Shown piece after piece: positions 48,226-60,180 of a stretch of DNA of 64,000 nucleotides (the stretch's first letter is position 1; the number at the start of each line of letters is the position of its first letter). Below the pieces are notes generated by a model that saw nothing but the letters and a program-made list of their open reading frames with translations, did not search any database and was not told the origin of the DNA. This stretch comes from Desmodus rotundus (Eukaryota; Chordata; Mammalia; Chiroptera; Phyllostomidae). The DNA lies in assembly GCF_022682495.2 (NCBI RefSeq), contig NC_071399.1, positions 12,133,342 through 12,197,341 of the forward strand, given 5' to 3'. The translations under genes and the position numbers were made by a program.

Positions 48226-50834
48226 TAGGTCACCCCATACGTCTATTCTCCAGGTTACAGTGGGCCCAGCATCTGCTCTTCATTTATTCTCCTCTTGACA
48301 TCTTTCTTCCTCTTTTTCTCTTATTTGTGCTTGCTGGAAATGGTATTTTTGGTCAAGGTTATTTTAAGGTGGTGTTGAAATAAATCCTGGGACAGTCCTC
48401 TTGTTCGAGAGCGCATGTTCTTTGAAGCCTACACATCCAGGGTCATCCTACCAAAATAAATTCTATGGGCCCTGCGCAAAACTCTCAAGTGGCTGGCTCT
48501 TTATTTATGATAGCTGGCTGCCGGCACGATGTTTATAGAGTCCTTGGAGCAAAAGCGGGCTCCCTCTTCTCTTCTCTGCCTTTTCCAAGAATCCCTAGCA
48601 CTCACATTTCTTAACTAGCTATTTCTCTGTATCACTAACTATTTTAGCTTTAGTATCCCTCTTGGGACTTTCAAAGTTTAGTTAAATGCCGGTCCAATCT
48701 CCTGTTTTAACAATTGCACAGGTAGGTGGAACTCAACAACCTAACCATTTATAGGCATTCAAGACTAGCTGAGCCATCAAGATATTTTCTTCACCTTGAC
48801 CTAAACTGGATAAAAATATCCTTATCTATATAAGAAATTTGATTTTTCTCCTTCTCTTAAAAGCAGATTTTGCAAAGCTTACATTTTTCACAGAGTACAA
48901 CCATAGATATTGGAATTATTTGGAGATTTGTAGATGGCTGAGACATTTATAGAAACATGTATATTGGGTACCTTATTTGCTCTGTGGAGAAAGGACTATG
49001 ATTTTCCAACAAATTGGGAAATACATAGATTCTTTACTTTCGAGGCTGATACACTAAATATCCCTCTTATGTGCACACAATTTCAGAATCTTTGTTCATT
49101 TTCATCATCCTTCTGCACAGCTAGCATAACCAGATAGCCCGGAGGAGCCCATCCTTCCTTTCCACCTGACCTGTAAACATCAGATCCAGATTACTAGGAT
49201 GAACTCTTCTACCAATGTCTACCCCTGGTGTGTCTAAGCCCCTTGGGGTATGAGTCTGTTCCAAACTTTGTTTTAGTCTCTCCAGGTCTCAGTCCTCCAA
49301 CTGCAGTTATCCAGGCTGGTGCTGGCTCTGTCCAGAGAGAAGCTGGTGCTTGGGGAGGTCAAATGGAAGGTGCAGGCTCTTGCGGCTAAGCACCTGTTGA
49401 TTGAGGAAGGAAGAGAAGGCAGGATTATCTTCCTATGTATACATTCCAGTGGATGGATGTATCTTTGGGGGATAGCATCTAACATAGGGTACTGATGATG
49501 GATTGCAGTATTAAAGGGCACCTGCTAACAGCGTAGGGTAGAGCCCACTTGTGGAAGGCCCTGATAAACGGCAGGGGAGCCATTGAGGCTTTGACGAGGG
49601 AGTGCTGTGATGAAGGTGTGCGGGGTGGGGGGGTGGTGAGTACTTGGGTGACAGTGTGCTGGGCGTTGGCTGCCATCCTCCATCCTCCCTGGCTTCTCTG
49701 AGGGGTCACGCCAGCTCTGCTCTCAGTCCATGAGTGTTTGGTATGTGGCATCTGCCTCAGTCCGCCTACTCATCATGTCATTCTCGTGGCCACACCAACT
49801 TGTTTAAGGGTAAGCATGTGACCCAGTGAAACGCAGCCAGTCTTTGCTTGGGCACGGGGGAAGCAGTGGGTGGTGCCGCCATCCCGCTGGGCATGGATGT
49901 GGTAGGAGGGGAGGCTGATTGCTGGAACCATGGCCAGCAGAGAGCTGAGATCCAGTGGGGAGGGGGCCTGACTGAGAGGCCAGGGTGAGGAGCTGGGGCA
50001 TTGAACCCCTGGCCAGTCTGCAGCTGGCTTCCCCACTGACATTAGTGGATGTGCACTCCAGAAAACCCGCTGTGCCTTCGGCCGAATGAGGCTGAGATGT
50101 CTCTCTGGCTGCTGGAAGAGCCCTGCCAGAGAGCGGGGGAGTCAGATAGTCTGCAGGCGCTGCTACTAGTGAGGAGCCTTTTGGTAAACATTCTGGGTAC
50201 GGAGTAGACGCTCCACAAATTAATAACATTAATTAATAAACTAATTAAATTAAACACGTTCACACTGGTGGGTGGGAGCTATCTAATTTTCAGAGGGTTC
50301 TTTCATAAGTACTTTGTGTTTAAAAAATAATTTAGCTTCATGACAGGATACATGTTTGAGAGAGTTACTTTGTCAGGCAGCTTGAAAATAGGGTTGTTTC
50401 CATGCAGTCTCAGTGTGCGCGTCCCACGAGCATTTGTCTCTGTGTTACAGCAACAATCGTTCATGGGGTTTGTGAAGGGCAGAATCTTGTATTTCTTTTG
50501 GTTGCGTGTCTTGTATTTTCTTGGAGGGCTCTTTGTGATTTTTGCCCTTCCCTCAATATCTGACCTCTGAATAAATGGTCCTGGGAAAATACTTTCATTG
50601 GTTTTACAGTTTTAAACAGAGGCAGTCTGCCTTTTGGGAAGATTGGTGTTCCTGATTTTTGTACCAAATAGCTGGAGTAGAAGATTCCTGAAGCTCCATG
50701 ACTACCATCTTCTATTTGTTTAAGCAATTTTATGTAAATAAGGGAAAATGCTTCTTTTAATTACATTTTTTATTTTTTCGCAAGCAAGTTTATTATGTAA
50801 CATTTTACAATATGATTTTACTTTCCCAGTTTTA

Positions 50835-51025
50835 TTAAAATATGTAAGTTTAAGGTATGTAAAAATAATGATTTGATATATGTATGTATTGCAAGATAAT
50901 TACTATAATAAATTCAGTAAATATCTATCACTTTACACAGTAAATTTTTTTCTCTTTAGATGAAAACTTTTAAGGTCTCTCTTAGCAACTTTCAAATATA
51001 CCAGTCAGAACTGAAAGTGCTTCTT
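50835..51025 (-). mobile_element. L1 3' UTR fragment, antisense
   Basis: The + strand reads 'GTAAAAATAATGATTTGATA', TATGTATGTATTGCAAGATA, ATTACTATAATAAATTCAGT and 'TCTCTCTTAGCAACTTTCAA'. This is the reverse complement of the L1M 3' UTR around 'tttgaaagttgctaagagag'. Confidence 0.75.
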
Positions 51026-51819
51026 TTTAAACTGGAAAATCAAATCTTTTTTTCTGCTAGCGTAACAGATTATAACAATTCTAATATTCTGAAGGATTTT
51101 TGACTTTTTATTGTTTCACTTTTTCTTCTGCGTCAACGTACTGTGCAACTATAATTGAGTAGTCCGTGTTTGTTGGATACGCTGTCGTGGCTGCTACTTT
51201 AACAGGGGAAACGAAGGCGCAGACGCGAGGTGATCAGGCAGTGGGAACAAAAAGGAAATCTCTGAGGACTTTGTTGAGGATTTACCAGTGACGACTGTTT
51301 ATCACTAACTCCTGAGACGTGTGCTTTTTCTCTAACAAAGGCAGGTACTCGTGGGTGGAATCGTTCATCGTCCAGGAGCTGTGATTCAAACTTAGAGCGT
51401 CTTAGCACCCGGGACACCTACCATTTCGTATTTCTAATAGGGTGGCCGTTTCTATCGTTAATGCGTGGCTGGTCACACGTGAAACTGGACTCCTGAAGCT
51501 CTTATCCCCATGCTGCGGGTCCCTGCACCTTCTGATCTGCAACACACCAGTGCCCACCTCAGGACTCTGGCCAGCTAGTCCTGGGACCACCCAGGTATCC
51601 AGGCTCCTCAGGCCTACCTGGTATCCTGGGGGTCTGCTCCTCCAGAACAAGCAGGGGGTTCAAATGCCTCGCCGAGCTGCTGTGTACTGAGTTATTAAGG
51701 CTTTGGCTTCAGCCAGGGCTTTTTCCTTGTCAACCGAATTACTCTCTAATTGACATTTTAGGGGAAACGGAGGGTAGGCTTTTGAGCCATTGCCTTTCCT
51801 TACTCTGCAGTATTAGGAC

Positions 51820-52030
51820 TGGACTGAAGAGGTCAAGTCCCAGAGAGGTCTGGCTGTAGAATCTTGGGCAGTCGATGTACGCTTCACGCCCTTCTACTTT
51901 ATCATTTGTGAAATGGGCTAACCATGTTTCCCTCCCAGTGAGGGCTGCAAACAGTGTGTGGACAACACTTAGTACAATGCCTGACATGCAGTAGTTGCTC
52001 AGTAAAAGGCAGCAAGTATTGTTATTATTA
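51820..52030 (+). repeat. MIR SINE, + orientation
   Basis: It runs 'AGAATCTTGGGCAGTCGATG', 'TATCATTTGTGAAATGGGCT', 'CAACACTTAGTACAATGCCT' and GACATGCAGTAGTTGCTCAG. It closes with TAAAAGGCAGCAAGTATTGT and a TATTATTA end. This is the 3' two thirds of a MIR. Confidence 0.8.
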
Positions 52031-53898
52031 TTTCCCTTCCCTCTTCTGCCCTCTCTGCTCAAGGGAGGACTCAGGTGAAAGGAATCTGCCACAATCATGC
52101 TTCCTTCTTTACCGTCAGCTTTTCTGGAAAATGAGTCCTGGGTTGGCCCGATTGTGACTCTCAACAGTTACTAGTGGGGGTTGGTGGGCACTGCTTTAGG
52201 TCAGAACAGCCTCCATACCCAAGACCCTGGATGCGGAAGGGCAGCTTCCCTCCCTGGGAGCTGCCAGGCCCAGCTGTGTAGCCTTCACCACGGTTTCCTA
52301 ATCCCTGTGCCACCATCACGCCAAGTCTAATGGACGGACATTCATTATTGTGCATTTTAAACTGCCGTATGCACACGCACATTTGTTGTGTTGAACACAT
52401 TTTGTGCTTCATGTGTTCTGCTTACAATTGCATGTTTTCAGAAAGACGAAGTCTGCCTTTACCTTTAGCTCCTCATTAGTGCGGTGGTCTCCAGTTTGGT
52501 CTCTGCACCAGTCCTCCTTGTCACTGAGCTGCTTTCTGACTGGTGGTGTGGAAACTTCCTGGGTGGGCACTCAGAAGCCAGATTGGTCCATGTGCCATGT
52601 GGCTCAAATATCATCATTAGACTTAAAAAAAAAAGGTGGCTAGATAGGTGGATTTTTAAGTATTATGGTTTCAGAAATCAGGTTGGCACTCTGATACAAA
52701 CATATACTTTACATAATTCTTTTTAAATTTTATCTTAGAGAGTTATGTGAGCATTAAGATGAACTATAATACTTTTTAAAAGATTCAATCTGATGTCCAT
52801 GGTTAAAGAAAGGCAACCAAAATTCTTTCACACATTAAGCACTGTGCTTGGGCGGGTGCGTGCCTCTTGCCCCTTCGGGCCTTGAACGTGGGCTTCAGCG
52901 CGGCCTCTGGGCCTGTCTCAGCGACCTGTGCAGCTCCTGTTTGGGCAGAGGCTGGTGCTTCCTGTCCTTAGGAGATCACCAGCGTTTTGTTGGCCGATCA
53001 CGTTACTGAGAGGCTGAATTTCTGCAGGGTTTAATATGGAGTCATTATTGTGTGTATTTTCACTGTTGCTGTTTTCTGTGCCTTCTAGCTTTCCTCTGTG
53101 GTACCACTGGGCTAGAACTGTGGCCTATGAGGCAAGAGACAGGCATGGAGTACCTGTCAGGTCCTCCGCAGAAGTCAAAACCCAGAGACAGTAACTCAGG
53201 AGCCTGTGCCCAGCAGTTCAGTTTCAAACTCAGAACCAGAACCCGAGAGGGCCCAGACCTCCTGACTCAGAGACAAATACTTTACTTTTCATGTTGGTAC
53301 AGTCAGAAAATGTCATGATACCAAATTTAGCACGACAAACTATTTATCTAGCTGCTTTTCTTAGATTGGAACATAAATTCGTTTTAGGTTTTGGCTGCTG
53401 CAGACATTTTGATTTTTCCCTGTTCAACAACCTCTGGATCTCTTCCCCCGAGTGGCAGTGACCTACAGCCTAATTTGTATGGTATTGAGCGTCTTTGGCC
53501 CAAGGAGAGCGAGGGCCGTAAGTTTTTCTCCTGTCCTTTTCAAGACAAGTAACCCTTCCCTGCACTTTGGGCTTCTCATCCTGCAGAACAGCTTTACTTT
53601 CCCAGAGCGTCTAGGATGCTTCTGGGACCCAGTGTGTTCATCAGTCCAGTGTCTGGCCTGCCGGGCACAAAGGCTCCTATTCTGTGAAGCCTGCCATTAG
53701 TCAGGGGTGTGATGGAGAATTGCCGAGAGGCTCTGTCTCGCAGTGATTTACAGGGTCCTCCTGATTCCAGGAGGCGAGGGAAGGACTGAGCTGGACTTGT
53801 GATCCCCAGCCGGCTGCTCCATTGCAGGCCTGGCATTTCCATGTGGGATCTGGTGTTTTCACTGAAGCTTTTGAATTTGGCCTAGAAAAACTCATGAA

Positions 53899-53899
53899 C

Positions 53900-53961
<62 letters not shown>

Positions 53962-54021
53962 TTCCTTCCTTCCTTCCTTCCTTCCTTCCTTCCTTCCTTC
54001 CTTCCTTCCTTCCTTCCTTTC

Positions 54022-54060
<39 letters not shown>

Positions 54061-54299
54061 CCTCCCTCCCTCCCTCCCTTCCTTCCTTCCTTCCTTCCTT
54101 CCTTCCTTCCTTCCTTTCTTTCTTTCTTTCCTTTCTCTCTCTCTCCCTCCCTCCCTCCCTCCCTCCCTCCCTCCCTCCCTCCCTCCCTCCCTCCCTCCCT
54201 TCCTTCCTTCCTTCCTTCCTTCCTTCCTTTCTTTCCTTTCTTTCCTTTCCTTCCTTTCTTTCCTTTCTTTCTTTTTTTTTCTTTTCTTTCTTTTTCTCC
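53899..54299. repeat. 401-nt uninterrupted pyrimidine tract (compound microsatellite)
   Basis: Every base on the + strand from 53899 to 54299 is C or T. Blocks follow in the order (CTTT)n, (TTCC)n, (TC)n, (CCCT)n, (TTCC)n, (TTTC)n, a second (TC)n, a longer (CCCT)n, (TTCC)n, then mixed TTTC/TTCC units and a short T-rich end. The block series occurs twice, suggesting a duplicated compound array. Such homopurine/homopyrimidine mirror-like tracts are known to adopt H-DNA triplex forms. It lies about 16.2 kb into intron 1, with pyrimidines on the sense strand. Charged or serine/proline-rich ORFs across it are artefacts. Confidence 0.97.
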
Positions 54300-54784
54300 A
54301 TCTAACCCCAAGCAAGCAGGGATGGAATGAAAAGGCCATTAAACCAGGGCACAGTGTTTTCCACGGAGTCTGTACGATTTGGGGGGAGAGACAGACTCGA
54401 TCGTTTTTACCCATTTCTTTTTCTCAGAACCTAACGTGGCGCAGCACATGGGTGTTCTGTTGAATTGGATGCTTGGTCTTCTCGCTTTTTTCCATCCCGA
54501 GATTCCTGAAGGCCTCCCTGGCCAGTGTTTGGGCTCTTGTGCCCCAGTCCCAGGGTTTCTGTCTTGGGGTTTATCTCAAAGCATATTCCGATGGTGCTTT
54601 GTGAATGTGGTTTTACAGTATATTTTTGTCTTAAAGCACTCTATTTGCAGATTCTTATTTCATGTATAAAGTTGCTTGAAATAATTGTTCATTGATTATT
54701 CTAAGCATGTTGATCTTGAATAACAGGGCTGCATTGACCTCAAAGGTATTCAGCAGTGCTCACTGCCTCGGTGAGCTTGAACTT

Positions 54785-54985
54785 TAGGGTTAGACAGACC
54801 TTCCCTACCAGCTGGGGAAACCTGTCAGGCCTCCAAACACACCTGAAAAGGGGACTGTGTAAGATCTTAACTCCTGGGGTTACTGAGGGGATTCACTGAG
54901 GTCAGATATGCAAAGTGGCCTCACGGTGCCTAGCACAGAGTCAGTACTCTGAACGTATTGGTTATTGCTTTTATTATTATTATTG
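54785..54985 (+). repeat. MIR SINE, + orientation
   Basis: The sequence 'GGTTAGACAGACCTTCCCTA' opens it. It then has 'AAGATCTTAACTCCTGGGGT', 'GGGGATTCACTGAGGTCAGA', 'GTGCCTAGCACAGAGTCAGT' and ACTCTGAACGTATTGGTTAT, with a TATTATTATT end. It is a nearly full-length MIR. Confidence 0.78.
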
Positions 54986-55959
54986 ATAATTTTTACATCA
55001 GCCAGTGACACCTGGGATCAGCCTGATCCACAAGATATTGGTAAAGTTATTTAGAACACCCCCATTGTATCCCCTTGGCAAGTCCAAATCTCTCCCCAGA
55101 ATTTCTGCCAAGTCCCCTGGAGGTTTGCATTTTCACCTCTGGCCCAATCTTCCACTTTCACTGGATTTGTTCAGGGTAGAGAGTGTTTCAGCAAACATTT
55201 ATGCCCCTCTGAGCCACTACACTGCTATGCAGAATCAGAACCTGCCCCTTATTTAATTGCACAGGCCTCCCCAGCTCATCAAGGCATTATGGGACAAAGC
55301 CCAATCCTCTGAAGATCCGGGGCCAAGGGAAGGTTCATAAAGCAAAAAGCTGACATTAGACTCTTCCTCCCCACCCCTGGGTTATCGCCCCAGCCCTTCA
55401 CTACCTAATCCAACAACGCTTAAAATGAGGTTGATAGATACTTTCTAAAATGTACCAAAAGATGCACAGTGCTTGTGCCTGAACTTTGAGACTAGGGATG
55501 ATTTTCTATCCTTCCTTCTATATTTCTGAATCTTAAAACATTACATAAATCAGTATATGCCTCAATTTTTTTTTGAAAAGACCAGTTTTTAAGCTGGAGG
55601 AGAAAGACCTCAGCATAAGCAGGATAAATCCTTGCCCAGTGGTCTGTCCTTTAATCTAACCCTTTAAAATATATCCCTCACAAGTTACTCCTCACGGGAG
55701 TTACTTTTTATCCTGTGTGCATCTCATCTGGAGATGCCCCCTCCCTGGCGTCATTAATAGGCTTCGTTCTTGGAAACGTCTTAACATGCCAGTTGCTTCT
55801 GGAAAGCTCTTTGCATGCTTTGGCTGTTGACTGCTTTGGGATGGAGTCTGAGAGGCCATGCTGTGCCCCTCTGGCTTCCACCCAGTCTGACCTCACTTCT
55901 GCAAAGACTGGGACCTCTACTTTCTCAGCTTCTGTGAGCTCACCGCTCCAGCCGCTGTG

Positions 55960-56330
55960 TGATGGCTTCTGAAGCCCGTGCTCCCAGGACCACACCTGCT
56001 AAGGACTCCCCGTCTTCCATGTCACGGAGCTCCATGTGCATTGTATGGGTATTGCTTTATTTGATCGCTCAGCAGCGTTTGACACAAACACTCCTCTCTT
56101 AGATCGTTGCTTCTGCACATGCTCCCTTGACATCGTTCTCCCCTGATTTTTCTCCTAACTGGCCATTCCTTCCTAGTTGGTTTTTCTGACTCCTTCTCTT
56201 TCATCCAACCTTTAAATGTTGCATTTCCTCAGATCTGTTCTCCCTTTACAGACTTTCCCTACGTAACATCTTTTGGTCCCATGGTTTCAGATACCATTTA
56301 TATGCCAACGACTACAAACTTAACTGCATT
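55960..56330 (+). mobile_element. L2/CR1-type LINE reverse transcriptase relic
   Basis: One + frame from about 56050 reads IALFDRSAAFDTNTPLLD, a clear match to the 'LLDLSAAFDTVDH..LLDRL' palm motif of L2/CR1 reverse transcriptases. After a decayed stretch, 'AAATGTTGCATTTCCTCAGA' with TCTGTTCTCC stands where the 'GVPQGSVLGP' motif should be. 'TATGCCAACGACTAC' stands where the catalytic YADD should be (here YANDY). Stops and frameshifts break the frame, so it is an inert fossil. Confidence 0.7.
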
Positions 56331-57539
56331 TCAGCAAAGCTAGAGCGTCAGTGACTTTAAGATGCAGCGGGATTTTATGTACCAGGAAGAGAGACAAAAG
56401 CACTGCCCCTTAAATGGCACATGGCTTCTTACCACTTTAATCATAAGATGCGTTGCATTTTCAGAAGTGTCAGAAGCTGAAAAGTGTACACCCAAGAATT
56501 AATGATATATTGTAATATGATTTGCATAGCTGAGCTGCCATTTGCAGAGCATGAATACTTAGTACGTCTTAAGCATACTAAGACATACTACGTTCCTATG
56601 TGTTCCTAGGAACATGCAAATGAACTGCAATAACTTTGTCTAGGGAAGCTGCTGGTTTCATAAGAGTCATCTCTCTCCAAGTTTGAAAGAGGCCTTATTA
56701 CCATATAGGTTGTTATATGTGTCAGTGCAATAGAATTAAGTTAACTGAGCAATGAGGCAGGAATATTGAGTCCGTGGGTCTTCAAGACCATGGCAAAATT
56801 CTTGAGATTTATTGCATTTTATAGAGTTGACCGGCTCTCAAGTCACAGTCCAGAACGCTCTGGCTACCTTCGCGCACACCATGTGGTGGAAGTGTGCAGC
56901 GCTCCTGGTCTTCACAGAATTTCTCAGACAACTAAATTTTAAATCTTACCACCCATTTCTTTGGTTGTTACACAGCACTGGGAAACCATGCTGTTGGTGT
57001 TTCCTTATTTGCTTTTTGTTTCTTTATTCCTCTCCCTGCTTCAGAACTGCTTCTGACAGCTGTGGGACTTGTAAAAACTAGTGCCAACTTTTGAAATGTA
57101 ATATTCCTACAGCATCCTCCAAAGTTAACATGAAAACATGGAAAAAAATCTCATTAAGTATTCTAATCTATGATCATCTGCAATCCTTGCTCAGTTCTAC
57201 GGAGGTTTTCTAAAAATAAGCTAAGTGGTATAGGTACTTCCTTCACTTTGATAGGGAGAATAATTCATACTAAATATTTTTTCTCAAAATAGTATCTTAT
57301 GTTCAATGTGATTGTCTCAATAAAACTTTGTGTCATTAGTGTAAGTACCAGGGAAATTACTTGATTTTCATTTTTAGATATTGTTAACTGGTGTATCACC
57401 CCTGGACCTCCGCTTAATTTAGTTAGGCACATTTTAGCATGCAAATTAGTTTTTTCCCATAGAAATGTTCCAAAAATAATATATCGCCTTCCTTCTCTCT
57501 TCCCACAAGTCTCTTCCATAATATCTTTGTTGCAGCTAG

Positions 57540-58859
57540 TTTAAAATAGAATGTTCAATGACAAATGTTTAAATAAAATAATCCAATCATGGGGGAATTG
57601 AAAAATATTCTCCTTAAAAACTCTTGGGTCAAAGAAGAAATAAAAACTCCAGTTATGGTCCATCTAGAAAGTAAGAATAATAAAACCTGCAGCCAAAGAT
57701 TTATTTGGAGGAAAATGATTGGACTTAAGTTTTTGTCACTAAACAAAAAGAATAAAACTTAACAAGCTCACTATTAAACCTGAAAGTTTGGAAATAAACA
57801 AAGGAACAAAAAACACATGATATCCTCGAGGAAAGAAAGGTAAGACCTGCATTAACAAGCACAAGCAGAAATTAACACTTAGGAGAGAGAAAAATTATTA
57901 AATTAAGAAATCCAAGACCTGTTACTTTGAAGAAAAACCTTTGCTTATCTAACCACAAGAAAATAAGAACACGAGAGAAGACATGAAGAGAGAGATTTAT
58001 CTGCAGATAAGAATTAAAACATTGTAAGAATTTGAAAATTAGCAATTAGAAGATAATTTGTAAATAAAATAGATGTAAAAATGAGATTTAGTAAGCAATG
58101 GAAATATTGAATGACTTTATAACCATACGAGAAATTGAGATAATTATTAGAGAATTATTTGTGTATAAAGAAGTGTCTGGAGCCCTAGCTGATGTGGCTC
58201 AGTTGGTTGGAGCGTTGTTCTGTAAGTTGAAAGGTTGCGGATTTGATTCCTGGTCAGGGCACATGCCTAGGTTGTGGGTTCAGTTCCCAGTCGGTGCTCA
58301 TACAAGAGGCAATTGGTCGATGCTTATCTCTCACATCGATGTTTTTCTCCTTTTTTCTCTCTCTCCCTTCATTTCCCTCTAACATTAATAGCATGTCCTT
58401 GGGCATCCGTAGGTGTCTCAATAAATATTTTGTATTTTGAAATATTTCTAATTAATTGATGTAATCATACCCAGATGAATTCATGTAATATAAGTAACAC
58501 AAATAGGTTAGTATATGCCAATCTCTCTTAAAAGCAAAGAAGAAAAAAATAAGAATGAAAACAAAGCAAAATACTTATCACAGATAAAATGTAAGCAATA
58601 TTAAAATATCAATACACTATTCCCAAGTTGGTCATATACTAAGATTCTAAGATTTCTTTAAAGGTTAAGCTATCTTTGCTGTTATTGATAACACAGTACT
58701 AAAGTAAAAAGCAAATATTCATCTGAATACTCTTAAAATGGCATAATGTTTATTGCTGATTTTCAAAAATCAAAACTCTTAGTAAACTAAGATCACTTCC
58801 ACACTGTGATAAAAAAAATACCAACATCAAACTCAATGGTGAAAAATGGGGGTGTTCCC
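57540..58859 (+). mobile_element. Old L1 ORF2 region (outer host element, left part)
   Basis: This A-rich DNA follows L1 ORF2 in sense. It has 'CTTGGGTCAAAGAAGAAATA', 'AGCAGAAATTAACACTTAGG' and 'AATACCAACATCAAACTCAA' followed by TGGTGAAAAATGG. Frames are destroyed. It is split by a VES SINE at 58181-58430 and by a second L1 beginning at 58873. Consensus continuity resumes at 60181. Confidence 0.75.
58181..58430 (+). mobile_element. VES SINE inserted in the outer L1
   Basis: It starts AGCCCTAGCTGATGTGGCTC and AGTTGGTTGGAGCGTTGTTC. It has two B-box-like repeats ('GGATTTGATTCCTGGTCAGG' and 'GGGTTCAGTTCCCAGTCGGT') and 'CAATTGGTCGATGCTTATCT'. It ends with the VES 3' part 'GCATGTCCTTGGGCATCCGT' and a weak A/T-rich tail. 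It is in sense with MTMR7. Confidence 0.9.
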
Positions 58860-58984
58860 AACAAAAACATGAAAAGTTGCTCTACATCATTAATCATCAG
58901 GGAAATGCAAATCAAAGTCACAATAAAATGACATCTTACACTTGGTAGGATGGCTGTAATCAAAAACAGATTATAACACGTGTT

Positions 58985-59525
58985 ATAGACACGTTTATTG
59001 AAGAAGATACAAGATATGAGAAATACTGTACATAAGACAATGATGCCTCAGTCCCCTTCAAAGTAGGCACCTTGGGACCTCACACAGTTCACCCAGTCGC
59101 CATCAGCTGCTCTGCTGTAGTTTCCTGAATCTCATCAATGGTCTGAAATCTCTTTCCTTTCAAAGGTGATTTCAGTTTGGGGAAAAGCTGAAAGTCACTG
59201 GGTGCCGAATCTGGGCTGTAAGGGAGCTGAGCCACCTGGGTGATTTGATGTTTTGCCAAAAAACTCTGTACGAGACGTGATGCATGAACAGGCACGTTGT
59301 CATGATGAAGCTGCCAATCACCATTTACCCATAGCTGCAGCCTTCTGAATAGTTTCTGTGGAGGAATGTTCAAGCTTAATGCAACATGCTCATTCAATGG
59401 CATCTACCACCCCCACTGACTAGCACAGTGAAGTCATCATTGTTCACACGTGTGCATTCCAGTCCACTCTCCTTGGCTGCCAGGTTGTACTGATGTACAA
59501 ACTGTTCTTGTTATATTAACAATGG
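58985..59525 (-). mobile_element. Mariner (Tc1/mariner) transposon remnant
   Basis: A minus-strand frame at 59089-59403 (104 codons) is the C-terminal part of a mariner transposase. It contains GDWQLHHDN with the second catalytic Asp at frame residue 35. YSPDSAPSDF places the third Asp at residue 70, exactly 34 residues lie between them (DD34D), and LFPKLKSPLKGKRF follows. The N-terminal DNA-binding half and the first Asp are missing, so it is inactive. It lies inside the second L1 and replaces part of that element's middle. The outer ends are approximate because terminal inverted repeats are not obvious. Confidence 0.82.
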
Positions 59526-59545
59526 CTGGATTTTTCTGGACAGAC

Positions 59546-59602
<57 letters not shown>
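59546..59602. repeat. (TC)n followed by (TA)18 microsatellite
   Basis: The CT run covers 59546-59566 and passes directly into 36 bases of perfect TA (59567-59602). It sits at the left junction where L1 sequence resumes after the mariner remnant. Confidence 0.95.
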
Positions 59603-59604
<2 letters not shown>

Positions 59605-60180
59605 CTCCGAGACAAATTAAAGCCCATATCCTCACAAACACTTGTACGAGAATGTGCATAGCAACAAAATTCACAATAGATGAAAAGTCAAAACAACCCA
59701 AATGGCTATCAACTGACAAATGGATAAATAAAATGTGGTGTGTCCATATAATGGGATATTACTTGGCATTAAAAAGAAATGAAGTACTAATAGATTCTAA
59801 AATTGGATCACTTCGGGTTAAAACATAGATTGAGAACACGATGCTAAGTTAAAGAAACCAGTCACAAAGTATGACACTTCCCATTTACATGAAATGCCCA
59901 GAACAGGCAGATCCGCAGAGGCAGCACCTAGAGTGATGGTTGCCTAGTGCTGGGTGGCTGGAGGAGACTGCTAATGGGCACAGGTCTTTTATTGCATGGG
60001 GAGAGGACCATGCTTCACAACTGATTGTGACAACGGTCACACAATCATGATATGTATGATGCTGTGAACATACTTAAAACCACTGAATAGCGTACTTTAA
60101 ATGGGTGGATTGTATGGAGTGTGAGTCATATTGCAATAAAACTGTATTGAAAAAACAAACAAAAAACAACACAAGCATGA

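Larger units (their letters stand above)
58873..60167 (+). mobile_element. Second, 5'-truncated L1 nested in the outer L1
   Basis: The L1 starts 'AAAGTTGCTCTACATCATTA' and AGGGAAATGCAAATCAAAGT. After an interruption by a mariner remnant it resumes near 59630 with 'GAATGTGCATAGCAACAAAA', then 'TGAAATGCCCAGAACAGGCA' and 'TGATTGTGACAACGGTCACA'. It finishes 'TTGCAATAAAACTGTATTGA' plus an A-rich tail. Its ends are flanked by AACAAAAACATGA (58860-58872) and AACACAAGCATGA (60168-60180), a 13-base target-site duplication with two mismatches. This copy cannot encode a working protein. Confidence 0.8.

Noticed and set aside
53701..54463. Long ORFs (up to 237 codons) rich in Lys/Arg/Glu/Gly on one strand and Ser/Phe/Leu/Pro on the other
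   Set aside because: They are translations of the pyrimidine/purine microsatellite, where stop codons cannot arise; all three frames are open, so they are not genes.
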